Below the pieces are notes generated by a model that saw only the letters and a program-made list of their open reading frames with translations, was not told where the DNA came from and searched no databases. A DNA stretch of 64,000 bases, taken from the NCBI RefSeq assembly GCF_012489685.1, contig NC_080045.1, positions 5,585,001 through 5,649,000 on the forward strand, given 5' to 3'. The translations under genes were made by a program, and so were the position numbers. Source of the DNA: Lotus japonicus (Eukaryota; Streptophyta; Magnoliopsida; Fabales; Fabaceae). Shown piece by piece: positions 11,423-22,424 of this stretch. The stretch's first letter is position 1, and each line of letters begins with the position of its first letter.

Positions 11423-11591
11423 ATGATAGAACCTGGAGAGAAAAGGGAAAATGTTTCTGAAGAAGAACTGGAACTGATAAACTCTGGTCTCAAAGTCTAA
11501 GAGAATCAGATAGAAAACAGTAACAATGATAATTGGAATTTCTAAATCAAGTGGCCTATCTTGCATTAGTCTTCAAAGTATAACAACATTA
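11423..11591. repeat. direct repeat, copy 2
   Basis: Second copy of the repeat at 10201-10382, in the same orientation, about 1.2 kb away. It abuts the last recognisable exon of the coiled-coil gene fragment. Confidence 0.65.
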
Positions 11592-11975
11592 GTGTTTGTT
11601 TTCAAGCATCAAATTAGGGTTTCCTTCAACTCTCTGTGCTTGTTTTCAAGCATCAAATTGTCATTCTGAAGGTAATTCACCTGCATTACCAAATACAAAT
11701 GAATTAACTTTTCTTCACATAAAAAAACCCCTTCAACAATTGCACAAACCCTAAATCCCCAAACCTTTCTCTCCAATTTCTGTCGCTCTTCTCTGACAGA
11801 ACCCAACTCGTCTTGCAATCTTCCGGCTACACTCTTCCTCAACCCGCTTGTGCTTCTGATCGAACATCGCAAATGGAATCAGCATAAAAGGAATTGAAAA
11901 GAATTCACGAAGGAAATGGAGAAAATTGAAAACCTGGATTAGGTGCTTGTTCTGCTCGGTGGCGGAGCGTTCTCG
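11591..11975 (-). pseudogene. coiled-coil gene fragment, cut by the gypsy element
   Basis: Three exon-like pieces lie on the minus strand: 11938-11975 (ending NKHLIQ before a GT donor), 11765-11855 (KHKRVEEE, then in another frame LQDELGSVREERQKLERK) and 11593-11680 (NYLQNDNLMLENKHRELKET, after a TGCAG acceptor). Heptad-rich Leu/Glu/Lys content predicts a coiled coil. A one-base frame change inside the middle exon and a short duplication of the last exon (11593-11660) indicate decay. The upstream part is missing at the junction with gypsy LTR sequence near 11976. The parent gene is not identified; capture by the CACTA element is possible. Confidence 0.45.
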
Positions 11976-11976
11976 A

Positions 11977-13783
11977 ATCGGTTTCGTGTCAATCCGATAT
12001 CTGTAGCTCAAGATAATTGAACTTTAGTAAGCGAAGGTCTGGCTGTATAGTGCCAACGAATTAATTGAAATATTTTTCTTTTAATTCCGATTTTGCTCTT
12101 GATTTTAATGAAAAGGGGTTGGGTTTTCTTTAGGTTCAGACCTGATTATGTGATTAATTAGTGGGTCAAGGGTTTGTGTTGGTTTGGGCTTAAAAAAGGA
12201 AACACAAAAACCCTAGCCGATGCATAGTTGTAGCCGCCGGTTTTGCATTGAGGAGAAGGGGGGAAAACCTTTTTTTTCACAAACTGAATTAGAAGTGTAT
12301 CCTCATACACTCTTTACGTGAACCACTCAGTAGAGAACAGAGAAGAAAAGAAAGAAGAGAGGAAGAGAGAAAGAGGGCCGAGAACGAGAGAGAGATAGCG
12401 AGAGAGAACGAGGGAGATAGCAAGAGAGGGAGAGAACTCGAGAGGGAGAGGAAGGAAAGGCTTGGACAACAGCTTTTGCTCACCTTTCATCTCAAAAACT
12501 TCTGTTTTCCATCACTCTTGTGCAAGGTAAGGGCTGGTTTTAGGAGAGGTAGTTTGCCTAGGAAGCCTTGCCATGAATTAAGTTGTGATCTAGAGGGTTT
12601 TTCATGAGGGTTTGTGCATGAGTTGCTTGCTGGAATTTTGCCATATGATGATATGCTTTGCTATACTCTTATCACTATGTTAGGTTTAGATCTTGATACC
12701 ATGTGAAACTTACGTGCATGCTTACAAAATTTGCCATGCGAAATTACTTGTTATAACATGAAGGTTGATATGTGATTGATGTTGATCGAGTTGTTTGGGA
12801 CTGTACTAAGACTCATATGATCAAAGGGAAGGAAGGGAAATTTTTTGGAAAACCCTAAGGCCATGGTATGGTTCGGCCGAACCCGAATTTTGAGGGTTCG
12901 GTGGATTCTTTCCTTCGTTTTGATCGCACAAGTCTTATGGTACCTTGCTTGATGATTTTTTTCAAGATGTGTTATGCATAAGTGTATGTTTATGATATAC
13001 CTTAAGCGAATTGCATTACTTATTTGATTAACTGTTCAAATGGTCGCTCATCTAGCTGTGATTCCCTTTGTTTTCTGTGATTGGTGTGCTGTTACATTTT
13101 TGCGAAGAGAATAATAAGACTCTAGGATGACTTTAGGGCCTTAACATAAAGAGAATGAGACTTAAATAGCTTGCAAGTAAAATGTGATTAATTGGACATA
13201 GGTCTAGTGAAGACTATGGGCCATGAGAACGATGGTGCCGTTAGAGTCAAACGGTAACTTGCACGCGAGAGATATTTTGAGGATCATTGTGGATCCACGT
13301 GATTTTGGTTGACTGCGGTCACCGTGAGACTTTTGTGGATCATTGCGGCTCCACGTGTTTGGTACATTTGCGGATGTATGTGATTGGGCAAGGAGTTTTG
13401 GTGGGTTGTGTGATGTGAGGAATGCGCTAGCCTAACTGTCTAACTTCATAAGACTTAATATTTCGTAATACAAGTGACTATTGTGCATTATGATATGGAA
13501 TGTGCTTATTTGTTTTCTGTTGACCTGACCCTTGCAATGTTTCCTATGTGTTTATTTGGGGGGGGGGGGTAGATGGTGATGACCAAGACCACGGTTCATA
13601 CCCACTCCTGGGTGATGAGACTGAATGATCAAGATAACGATAGAGTCTGGACGGCCGATGCGTCCGGAGTTTGCAAGATTTACGTCGGCGATGTGGCACT
13701 TACAGGACGAGACAAGCAAGGCAGCATTGTGGAGGAGCAGTTCATACGCGGAGGGATAATTGAGATGCCCTATCCACCAGCAA
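11977..13783 (+). repeat. truncated LTR copy of the gypsy element
   Basis: Closely matches 15242-17069 in the 3' LTR, including GA-rich (12340-12455) and poly-G (13558-13569) tracts and two CACGTG motifs. The first 190 LTR bases are missing at its left end, and its right end is fused to integrase sequence. A short open frame from 13573 is shared with the other copy. Confidence 0.7.
13296..13357 (+). promoter_or_regulatory. paired G-box motifs in the gypsy LTR
   Basis: CACGTG occurs at 13296-13301 and 13352-13357 within two related GGATCATTG...CCACGTG blocks, with a TTGAC core between them. The same pair recurs in the 3' LTR at 16576-16581 and 16632-16637. G-boxes are bHLH/bZIP binding sites; activity is inferred only. 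Confidence 0.45.
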
Positions 13784-15016
13784 GGTTTGTGTACCTAATG
13801 ACGCATCAATCAGGACTTGTAGCTTCACTTCTGCTGGTCTGGAATGAAGAAGCAAGTAGCTGAGTACGTGTCGACATGTTTGACTTGTCAGAAGGCGAAG
13901 GTGGAACATCAGAAGCCAGCAGGGAAACTACAATCGTTGGATGTTCCGGAGTGGAAGTCGGACAGCGTCTCGATGAATTTTGTGACGGCTTTACCACTAA
14001 CACAAAGAAGATTTGATGCAATTTGGGTTCTAGTTGATCGATTGACGAAGACTGCTCACTTCGTGCCAATCAACCTGAATTACAAAGTGGAGAAGCTGGC
14101 AGAGATTTACATCGCTGAGATTGTTCGTCTGCATGGTGTGCCGTCAAGTATTGTGTCGGACAGAGACCCGAGGTTTACTTCACGTCTCTGGGGGGCTTTA
14201 CAACAAGCGTTGGGAACCAAGTTGAGGTTGAGTTCCGCGTATCATCCACAGACGGATGGGCAAACTGAGAGGACTATTCAATCCTTGGAGGATTTGCTAC
14301 GAGCTTGTGTGCTAGATCATCAGGGAAGCTGGGATGAGTTGTTGCCGCTGATTGAATTCACCTACAACAACAGTTTTCATGCGAGCATAGGGATGGCACC
14401 GTACGAGGCCTTGTATGGTCGGAGGTGTCGTACGCCGTTGTGCTGGCATCAAGATGGGCAAAACTTGGTTATTGGATCTGAGTTGGTTCAGCAAACCATA
14501 GAAGAAGTGAAGCGAATCCAGGAAAAGATGAGGACTTCGCAGAGCCGTCAGAAAAGTTATGCTGACAACAGGAGAAAAGAGCTGGAATTTCAAGCTGGAG
14601 ATCATGTCTTCTTGCGGGTTACCCCGATGACTAGTGTCGGAAGGGCGATCAAGTCCAAGAAGCTTACTCCAAAGTTCATTGGACCGTACCAGATTACGGA
14701 ACGAGTTGGGCCAGTGGCATATAGGATTGCGTTGCTGCCATTCCTATCCAATATCCATGACGTGCTTCATGTGTCATAGTTACGAAAATATATGGCCGAT
14801 GACTCCCATGTTCTTGAACCTGATGACATTCAGCTAAAGGATGATCTGACGATGGTGATGCCACCCATCAAGATCGTCGACAGGAGCACGAAGCGCTTGA
14901 GGAACAAGGAGGTGTCCTTGGTGAAGGTCGTGCGGAATCAAGCTACGGGCGACGCGACTTAGGAATTAGAGGATAAAATGCGGGAGTCACATCCCGATTT
15001 GTTTGTAAACCCTTAA
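13784..15016 (+). pseudogene. gypsy integrase with chromodomain-like C-terminus, decayed
   Basis: The longest open part (13844-14779, 311 codons) has the zinc-binding CLTC pair, the catalytic core with Asp in FDAIWVLVDRLTK, Asp in IVSDRDPRF and Glu in TDGQTERT, and the C-terminal GPYQI/VAYRI region. The family normally continues into a chromodomain. Here the frame continues past a TAG at 14777-14779, then past a second TAG near 14959, and ends at 15016 with a TAA. A further stop interrupts the 5' side before the integrase methionine. Both TAG codons are explainable as single transitions. The product would normally insert cDNA into chromatin; this copy cannot. Confidence 0.8.
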
Positions 15017-15032
15017 GTTTTGAGGACGAAAC

Positions 15033-15047
15033 TGTTTTAAGGGGGTT
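15033..15047 (+). other. polypurine tract of the gypsy element
   Basis: AAGGGGGTTG-type purine-rich sequence just upstream of the LTR start TGTAAGGCCC at 15052, after the conserved GAGGACGAAAC sequence seen before gypsy 3' LTRs. It would prime plus-strand DNA synthesis. Confidence 0.6.
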
Positions 15048-15051
15048 GTAT

Positions 15052-18000
15052 TGTAAGGCCCTAAACTCGTTTTGTACCATTCAAGTGAAAAATTGAATAA
15101 AAATGAAGGTTTTGACAAGGTTTGAGTTTTGACAGATTCTGGCTGTCACCTTGTATGAATTTTTGAGAGGTCTTAACGACCTTTTATGGAGAAGCTTCAT
15201 TCATGAGAGTTGTAGCTCTCTGCGTTAGCTAAATTCTCCAATTGGTTTCGTGTCAATCCGATATCTGTAGCTCAATATAATTGAAATTTAGTAAGCAAAG
15301 GTCTGGCTGTACAGTGCCAGCGAATTAATTGAAATATTTTTCTTTGAATTCCGATTTTTCTCTTGATTTTAATGAAAATGGGTTGGGTTTTCTTTAGGTT
15401 CGGACCTGATTATGTGATTAATTAGTGGGTCAAGGGTTTGTGTTGGTTTGGGCTTAAAAAGGGAAAAACAAAAACCCTAGCCCATGCATTGTTGTAGCTG
15501 CCGGTTTTGCATTGAGGAGAAGGGGGAGAAAACCTTTTTTTCACAAACTGAATTAGAAGTGTATCCTCATAAACTCTTTACGTGAACCACTCAGCAGAGA
15601 ACAGAGAAGAAAAGAAAGAAGAGAGGAAGAGAGAAAGAGGGCCGAGAACGAGAGAGATAGCGAGAGAGAACGAGGGAGATAGCAAGAGAGGGAGAGAACT
15701 CGAGTGGAGAGGAAGGAAAAGCTGCTGCTTTTGCTCACCTTTCATCTCAAAACCTTCTGTTTTCCATCACTCTTGTGCAAGGTAAGGGCTGGTTTTAGGA
15801 GGGGTAGTTTGCCTAGGAAGCCTTGCCATGATTTGCCATGAATTAAGTTGTGATCTAGACGGTTTTTCATGAGGGTTTGTGCATGAGTTGCTTGCTGGAA
15901 TTTTGCCATGTGATGATATGATTTGCTATACTCTTATCACTATGTTGGGTTTAGATCTAGATACCATGTGAAACTTACGTGCATGCTTGCAAAATTTGCC
16001 ATGCGAAATTACTTGTTATAACATGAAGGTTGATATGTGATTGCTTCTGAAAATTTTGCATGTTGATCGAGTTGTTTGGGACTGTACTAAGACTCATATG
16101 ATCAAAGGGAAGGAAGGGAAAAACTTTTGAAAACCCTAAGGCCATGGTATGGTTCGGCCGAACCCAAATTTTGAGGGTTCGGTGGATTCTTTCCTTCGTT
16201 TTGATCGCACAAGTCTTATGGTACCTTGCTTGATGATTTTGTCAAGATGTGTTATGCATAAGTGTATGTTTATGCTATACCTTAAGCGAATTGCATTACT
16301 TATTTAATTAACTGTTCAAAGGGTCGCTCATCTAGCTGTGATTCCCTATGTTCTCTGTGATTGGTGTGCGGTTACATTTTTGCGAAGAGAATAATAAGAC
16401 TCTAGGATGACTTTAGAGCCTTAAAATAAAGAGAATGAGACTTAAATCGCTTGCAAGTAAAATGTGATTAATTGGACATAGGTCTAGTGAAGACTATGGG
16501 TCATGAGAACGATGATGTCGTTAGAGACAAACGGTAACTTGCACGCGAGGGAGATTTTGTGGATCATTGTGGATCCACGTGATTTTGGTTGACTGCGGTC
16601 ACCGTGAGACTTTTGTGGATCATTGCGGCTCCACGTGTTTGGTACATCTGCGGATGTATGTGATTGGCCAAGAAGTTTTGGTGGGTTGTGTGATGTGAGG
16701 AATGCGCTAGCCTAACTGTCTAACTTCATAAGACTTAATATTTCGTAATACAAGTGACTATTGTGCATTATGATATGGACTGTTCTTATTTGTTTTCTGT
16801 TGACCTGACTCTTGCAATGTTTGCTATGTGTTTATTTGGGGGGGGGGGGGGGTAGATGGTGATGACTAAGACCACGGTTCATGCCCACTCCTGGGTGATG
16901 AGACTGAATGATCAAGATAACGATCGAGTCTGGACGGCCGACGCGTCCGGAGTTTGCAAGATTTACGTCGGCAATGTGGCACTTACAGGACGAGACAAGC
17001 AAGGCAACATTGTGGAGGAGCAGTTCATACGCGGGGGGATAATTGAGATGCCCTATCCACCAGCAAGGTTCACTGTCCGAGGGACGAAGAGTCTAGGGTT
17101 TTATCGGAGGAGACAGACCCTTCTGAGGAGACGACTCCAGAGTCTCGACTAGTGGTTGCAAGGCCTAATCTTTTAGAGAACATTCGAGTTGAAGCTCCAA
17201 GAGTTGGTGACAGAGAAGTGGGGACTTCACAAGTTCATGAGGTACCAGCCTGGTGGGGGCGTATTGGTGACTTTCCAGTTCCGCCACTTGAGTCACTTCC
17301 AGATCCTGATGTCGGCGCTCCGTCAAAGAAAAGACAATGTTGATGGCTCGAAGGCTCTGAAGGTGACCCGGTTGTGCCTAAGGAATGCTGAGCTTGTATT
17401 TTTGGGGATCCTGAGAGTAGTTACATCGGTTTTTGAATTATCTTAATTTGTTTAATTATTAAACATGGTGTCGCAATCGGGGTCGCGGCGGGGACGGCGC
17501 GCTAAAAAGCTAAATGGTAAACAGAAGAGTCGCCACCAATGTTTTTAAAGGAAACACCGGAAAACCCAAAATAATAGTCTACGAACCAAATATTGAGTTC
17601 GGGAGTCTATTACGCATGGGGAAGGTGTTAGCACCCCACAGCGCCCGTCGTTAGACGGTACCTAAGATTAATTATGCATGATTTCTTAGCTTTAAAATGT
17701 TTTACCATATTTTCTATTACTTTATCTTTTTATTAAAACTATTTACATAAGAACCTTAATGGTTTTTTTATTTTAGGGTGCCTGTCGGGAATTAAATCCC
17801 GGCCTACGTATTCTCTGTGAGAAGACATCAAGGCTACGTAGTTCTAACTATATAAAAGTAAAATTGCTTAGAATTTTTTTAATTGGATGAGACTCAAGAT
17901 GACTAAGCATACAATGAGTATAACAACCTTCTTATTATGTGAAATCATTAAATTGTTTTAGAATGTTTAGAATTAATCTTTTTTATTTTATACATCTGAT

Positions 18001-19360
18001 TGTGAATTAAGAAAAAAGTTTTTGATTTAGTCTTAGGCCCAAGATACATTAGTATACGATAGGCCGAGTCATACAACACTTGAGAACAACGAGGTCGTAT
18101 AATCGATGTTGTTGCTCTTTTAAGTGAGACAAAATTGATTTAATACAAGTTATATTAGAAATCTTAAAATTGTTGAATTTATAATAGTCAAATTAGGATG
18201 TGTTTACATTTTAGATTTGGACTAATGAATAAGCTCTAAATCATGTTCTTTATTTATTAATAAGATTGAGGAAAGAAAAAAGGTACTGGCCGAGAGGCTA
18301 ATTAGGATACGAAATAATAAAAAATAGGAAAGTTCATGAGGGAAAAAAGTGAAAAGGAAACAAAAAAAAAGAAACGGATCTGGGCTAAAGCCCAAGCAAG
18401 TGAAACAAAGCAAACTATTAACCTAAATCATGTTATCAAATAAAGATTAAAAAAAGAAAAGAAAGGGGGAGAGAGCAACTACACGGTTTTATTTTTCATC
18501 TTCTTCCTGAACGTCTTTGTTTGGCACCTCTGTCTCACCACCTTTTGGCGATGTTCCGGCGAGGGTTGGCGGGTCAGAGATTGATTCAAAAAGTGGCGCC
18601 ACGACGCCGGAGTCACCACCCTTTCGGCGGTGCTCCGGCGAGGGCTAACTCTGTTTCTGAATGTTTTAGTGGTTCTAGAACTGGAACATACAGCAAGAGA
18701 AAAGAAAGAGAAAGGAGAAGAAAATAAGAAGACAAGGCACCCAGCACCTATAAGAAGCAATTTTTCAAGTACAGCTTTTAGAGGAGAGGGAGAGTGATTT
18801 TCACATAAGAATTCGATCCCCTTCCTTTGTCTGATGAAGGGTCTATTTAAAGGGGTGGGAACTTCATTCATGGATCCAATTTTGAGAGACATCGGAAAGA
18901 AAAACCTTTTGGTTTGTTTGTTTGTTTTTCTTTTTATCGAGAGGACAATAAAAAGGGGATGGGCCAATTTGAAAGAAACTAGCCCAATTATTATTTTTGT
19001 ACAAGATCAAATTAACCCATTTGACCATTAGCAACAAAAGGTTTTTTTCATTTTCATTTTCTATTTTTTTTTTAGATGAAGAACAAAATTAAATTCCAAT
19101 AAAAAGAGCCGGATAAAATTAGGGTATGACACATGGTTTAGCTTTTTATTTCAAAGATATTTGGATGATTAACTATTAAATGTGGTTTTTCACACACGGA
19201 TGTGGCCACGATGGTAATTGGTTTATTATGTCAGTTACGAATTTCATAATCAATGACAGTTTGTCACTAAGTAAAGAATAATAAATGAATCGACGAAAAT
19301 TCTTTACGAAAACTACGTTATTTGGTTACTGTGTGACACTCGAGAAATCGGGGCGTTACA
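15052..19360 (+). repeat. gypsy 3' LTR, interrupted by a solo LTR
   Basis: The LTR ends are inverted: TGTAAGGCCC at the left and GGGGCGTTACA at the right. Removing the nested 1663-bp solo LTR and one 5-bp duplication leaves an LTR of about 2.64 kb. It includes GA-rich and poly-G (16838-16852) tracts and the paired CACGTG sites. The frame at 16856-17152 nearly repeats the one at 13573. The right end falls exactly where ALMT exon 6 sequence starts. Confidence 0.75.
17469..19131. mobile_element. solo LTR (Ogre/Tat-like) nested in the gypsy LTR
   Basis: Starts TGTCGCAATCGGGG and ends AGGGTATGACA, and is flanked by identical CATGG at 17464-17468 and 19132-19136, so this is a 1663-bp solo LTR from unequal recombination. 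It contains GAGTCGCCACCAAT, GAAGGTGTTAGCACCCC and GACATCAAGGCTACGTAGTT, phrases I associate with legume Ogre/Tat-type LTRs. The interior frames (18479-18967 and opposite) are leader-like and not supported as genes. Confidence 0.75.
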
Positions 19361-19846
19361 GAGTCGAGGTAGCAACTGTAGTAAGTGCTATAAAAAATCG
19401 TAGTTCCACTTCTTCCAATGCAATGGTTTCCAGCGCAGAACTGAGCTCTTCAGTGGCAGCCTTTGAATTTTCTCTGTGAATTTTAGCTACTGAAAAGTCT
19501 GTCATGGTTTTTATTGACAAAGATAGTTCCTTTAATGCCTTGTTAGACTCAGAACAAATCTTCATGCATGAAGTTTTAACTCCTAACTTGAACTCAAGAT
19601 AAGCCTGCAATAACCAAAATGTTAGAACTTCTAACAAATTAAGCCCATATTGTTTTTGCAATAGACATTCAAGTTTAAAGATCTCAAATAATGATGTATT
19701 ACCTTGATTTCAGAATTAAGGTAGTTGTCGAGGGTGCCAATCTTGTAAGCACATTCCCGAACAAGGGCTCCAATTTTCAAGTACTGCTCGCAAGCATCAA
19801 GACGCCTAAAACCAACCAAGCTTTGTTCCCACCCCGCGAAAATTTC
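19361..19846 (-). pseudogene. ALMT copy A, exons 5-6 only
   Basis: Exon 5 (19703-19846) encodes WEQSLVGFRRLDACEQYLK...GTLDNYLNSEIK and exon 6 (19361-19604) starts AYLEFKLGVKTSCMKI and runs until the gypsy LTR. These are the cytosolic C-terminal helices of aluminium-activated malate transporters, plasma- or vacuolar-membrane anion channels. Splice signals (CAG acceptor, GT donor) are intact. Exons 1-4 are missing: a deletion joins the sequence just after exon 4's acceptor side (about 19972) to the 5' flank normally found upstream of exon 1. The 3' end of exon 6 and the stop codon are lost to the retroelement. Confidence 0.75.
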
Positions 19847-20446
19847 CTGTGGATGACGAGGAGTACATAGGATCAAATCTTAAATCAATCCAAAAAATGA
19901 AAATGTTGAATGATATCTAGAATAAAAGAAAAAGAAACGAAGTGCATACCAAAGACTCTTCTTCTCCTACAGAATTAAGAAAAACACAGATTTTGAGAAA
20001 CTGAATATATTATGTAATTGTGACTTGACAATGTTGAAAACCTAAAGGGGATGAGAGGTTTAGTAAGAGGGGATGGTCCAAATAGTTCTGCCTATAGATA
20101 TTGTTGATAGAAAGCAGGGTGTGGAGATTTGAAATGGGTTGAGACATGGGTGGAGCCTTTCAAGTCCTCACCGAAGTAATTAGTCGACTCAACAGTCATT
20201 CACATGGTCCTCGCGGTCCAACCTTTTTATCTACCAAAAAATAAATTCAGAATTTGTGGGTGTAGGTTAATTTGGGTAGTATAAGATTTAACTCTTAGAG
20301 ATTAAGAGAAAATATAGAGATATTATATTATTATACTTAAAATTAAGAGGAGATCTATGAAATAATAATAAAATATAAAATTGTATCACTTTGAGCAAAT
20401 TAAAATTATCCATGAACAAAGAAATGAGTAAAAATTGAGCTAGAGA

Positions 20447-20489
<43 letters not shown>

Positions 20490-20987
20490 CGTGCGTGTGC
20501 GTGCATGTGTGTGCGTGTGTAAAATCGCAAACTGTACATGGCTCTTAATATACTACCTAGTATTCATTACTGGCAAGATAGGCATAACAGAAAAGAGGTA
20601 CAACTAACAATAAAACCATCAGGGGCAACAAATTTACAGCATTAAAGAAAGAGATTAATGGGGGTGCACTGAAGCTGGAAGAAGGAACCGTACACTACAA
20701 CAATTGATTGTTCCTCTCACTTATTTTCAAATTTACTATGGCATAGGCTATTTATAGCCATCACTTAGCCGACTCATCATTGTCGGTCTATATATTAAAT
20801 ATATTTATACAATTCTAGACTCTGAATTGTCATGTTGATTCTACATAGTTCTACAATTTCCAAATAATTCTACAAAGTTTGTGATAGATACAGATTTATA
20901 ATTGTCTAGACTATTCTAGAAATTTCCATCACTTTTTAACAAAAGTAATAACCGAAACCAAATTAATGACATCAAAAGACTAACCTT
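19847..20987. other. ALMT module flank: 5' flank, microsatellite, downstream spacer
   Basis: 19972-20440 matches the sequence upstream of exon 1 in the other modules. 20445-20519 is an (AT)n then (GT/GC)n microsatellite. 20530-20987 is a spacer with a TATTTATAGCCATC stretch that is also repeated in the other modules. No gene is seen. Confidence 0.6.
20445..20519. repeat. (AT)n(GT)n microsatellite
   Basis: About 14 AT units followed by GT and GCGT units. It sits at the same place in each ALMT module. Confidence 0.9.
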
Positions 20988-22424
20988 CACATTCCCGAAC
21001 AAGTGCTCCAATTTTCAAGTACTGCTCGCAAGCATCAAGACCCCTAAAACCAACAAAGCTTTGTTCCCACCCCGCGAAATTTGCCTGTGGATGATGAGGA
21101 GTACATAGGATAAAATCTTAAATCAATCCAAAAAATGAAAATGTTGAATGATATCTAGAATAAAAGAAAAAGAAACGAAGTGCATACCAAAGACTTTTCT
21201 TCTCCTACAGAATTAAAAGCACTTTCATATCCTCCCTTGATCTCAAGTATTTCTCTATCATCTTGGACATGCAGATGTTTGCCTTCAAACCCTGAGAAAG
21301 AATAAAGATGTTTAGTTATTGACATATACAACACAAATATAAGCATGAGAACTATGGACCAGGTCAAATATACCTTCTAGGTAATCTGCTAGCTGTTCTA
21401 TGTTAGAAGCTATCAATTTTTTAAGCTTTTCACTTGCCCACACTAGGATAAAAAGTACGGAGATGACCATGCAGAGTGCAATCCCAATCAAAATTGTTAC
21501 AAGTCTCTGACAGGTGAGCGAGAAAGCTTTCTCAGGACTTTCTCGTGGGAAGACAAACAAAGTAAATGTTACTACAAAGATCACCAAATCATCATCAATT
21601 TTTTCCTTGATATAAGAAAATATTCGCAAAAAAGTAGTCCCTGCGCCTAAAACAAATATTATTTGAGATGTCAGTGTTATATCTACCATATACAAATTTA
21701 AATTTTGTTTGAAATTTTATAGTACCTAGAATGAAGACAAGAATCCCAAGGACGATAAAGTCTCCTCTTTCTCCGAAATAGGTAGTCCAGTAACGATATC
21801 CAACCCCTAAAGCACCGACTAATAATGTAGAACATCTGATATTTAAACATTTGATGAGGGTTTCACTTGGTTAGGAATAAATCACTAATCAAATCATATG
21901 TTCATGTAAAAAAGAATAAGATATTTTATTTTTGTGGTTAGTTAGTTTCAACTAATACAATCATCTTCTAATTCTTATATAGTATATACAATCATCTTCT
22001 AATACTTACACCAACCATAAGAGTTGTATAAACAAACATTGCTCATCTCCCATAAGTTGAGCCTAGAGCAACTACACACTATACACTATTAATACATTAT
22101 TCTTCAACTCACAAAAGTAAAATATGTATAAATAGGGAATCTGCAATGCCTTAAGTTACCTATAGTGTATTCAAATACTCCAGTGACAGTCAGGGAACTT
22201 AGCATTCCCAGCACTCCAAAACCTTCTTGAAGAGGTCCCAAGTAGTAAAACAAGGTCAACAAGATAAGAGCAAGACCCACTTTTAGGGAGTGAAAAAGTT
22301 GCCATTTTTCATCTCGTACAATCGCATTTTTACAACCACCCCAGGGAGCCAGAAATGTAGTCTTTTTAACTTCTCTTGTAGACTTAATGTCCATGTCTAG
22401 ATATAACGCAATGTTAGAAAACAT
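20988..22424 (-). pseudogene. ALMT copy B, exons 1-5, 3' truncated
   Basis: Exons on the minus strand: 1 (22160-22424, ATG at 22424), 2 (21726-21864), 3 (21374-21646), 4 (21188-21291) and a partial 5 (20988-21084). Exon 1 has the first membrane helices (KVGLALILLTLFYYLGPL) and ends VFEYTIG. Exon 2 carries TLLVGALGVGYRYW. Exon 3 has another helix and IASNIEQLADYLEG. Exon 4 has FEGKHLHVQDD. Most exons remain in frame. Exon 5 breaks off after LVREC and runs into non-ALMT spacer, so exon 6 is absent. The usually well conserved block before VFEYT is also diverged. A functional channel is unlikely, though a truncated membrane protein is conceivable. Confidence 0.75.

Larger units (their letters stand above)
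8881..11590. other. AT-rich stretch inside or beside the CACTA remnant
   Basis: Mostly non-coding. It holds an A-tail-like end on the minus strand near 8930-8960, a possible terminal exon at 9133-9287 and a pair of direct repeats at 10201-10382 and 11423-11591. The hydrophobic minus-strand frame at 10507-10743 reads as AT-rich chance sequence. Confidence 0.4.
11977..19360 (+). mobile_element. rearranged Ty3/gypsy chromovirus (Tekay/Del-like)
   Basis: Composite of a truncated LTR copy (11977-13783), an integrase-to-3'-end segment (about 13784-15046), a polypurine tract and a long 3' LTR (15052-19360) that starts TGTAAGGCCC and ends GGGGCGTTACA. Gag, protease, reverse transcriptase and RNase H are absent. 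A second, unrelated solo LTR is nested in the 3' LTR. The lineage call rests on the integrase sequence and on a chromodomain-like tail before the polypurine tract. The left end joins a coiled-coil gene fragment and the right end an ALMT exon, so this is not a simple intact insertion. Confidence 0.75.

Noticed and set aside
10201..11591. Direct repeats considered as LTRs of a TRIM
   Set aside because: No tRNA-complementary primer site after the first copy, no polypurine tract before the second and no target duplication.
18479..18967. 162-codon minus-strand frame in the nested solo LTR
   Set aside because: Lies wholly in LTR sequence, no domain recognised, and the opposite strand is also open.
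20288..20539. 83-codon minus-strand frame
   Set aside because: Half of it is translation of the AT/GT microsatellite.
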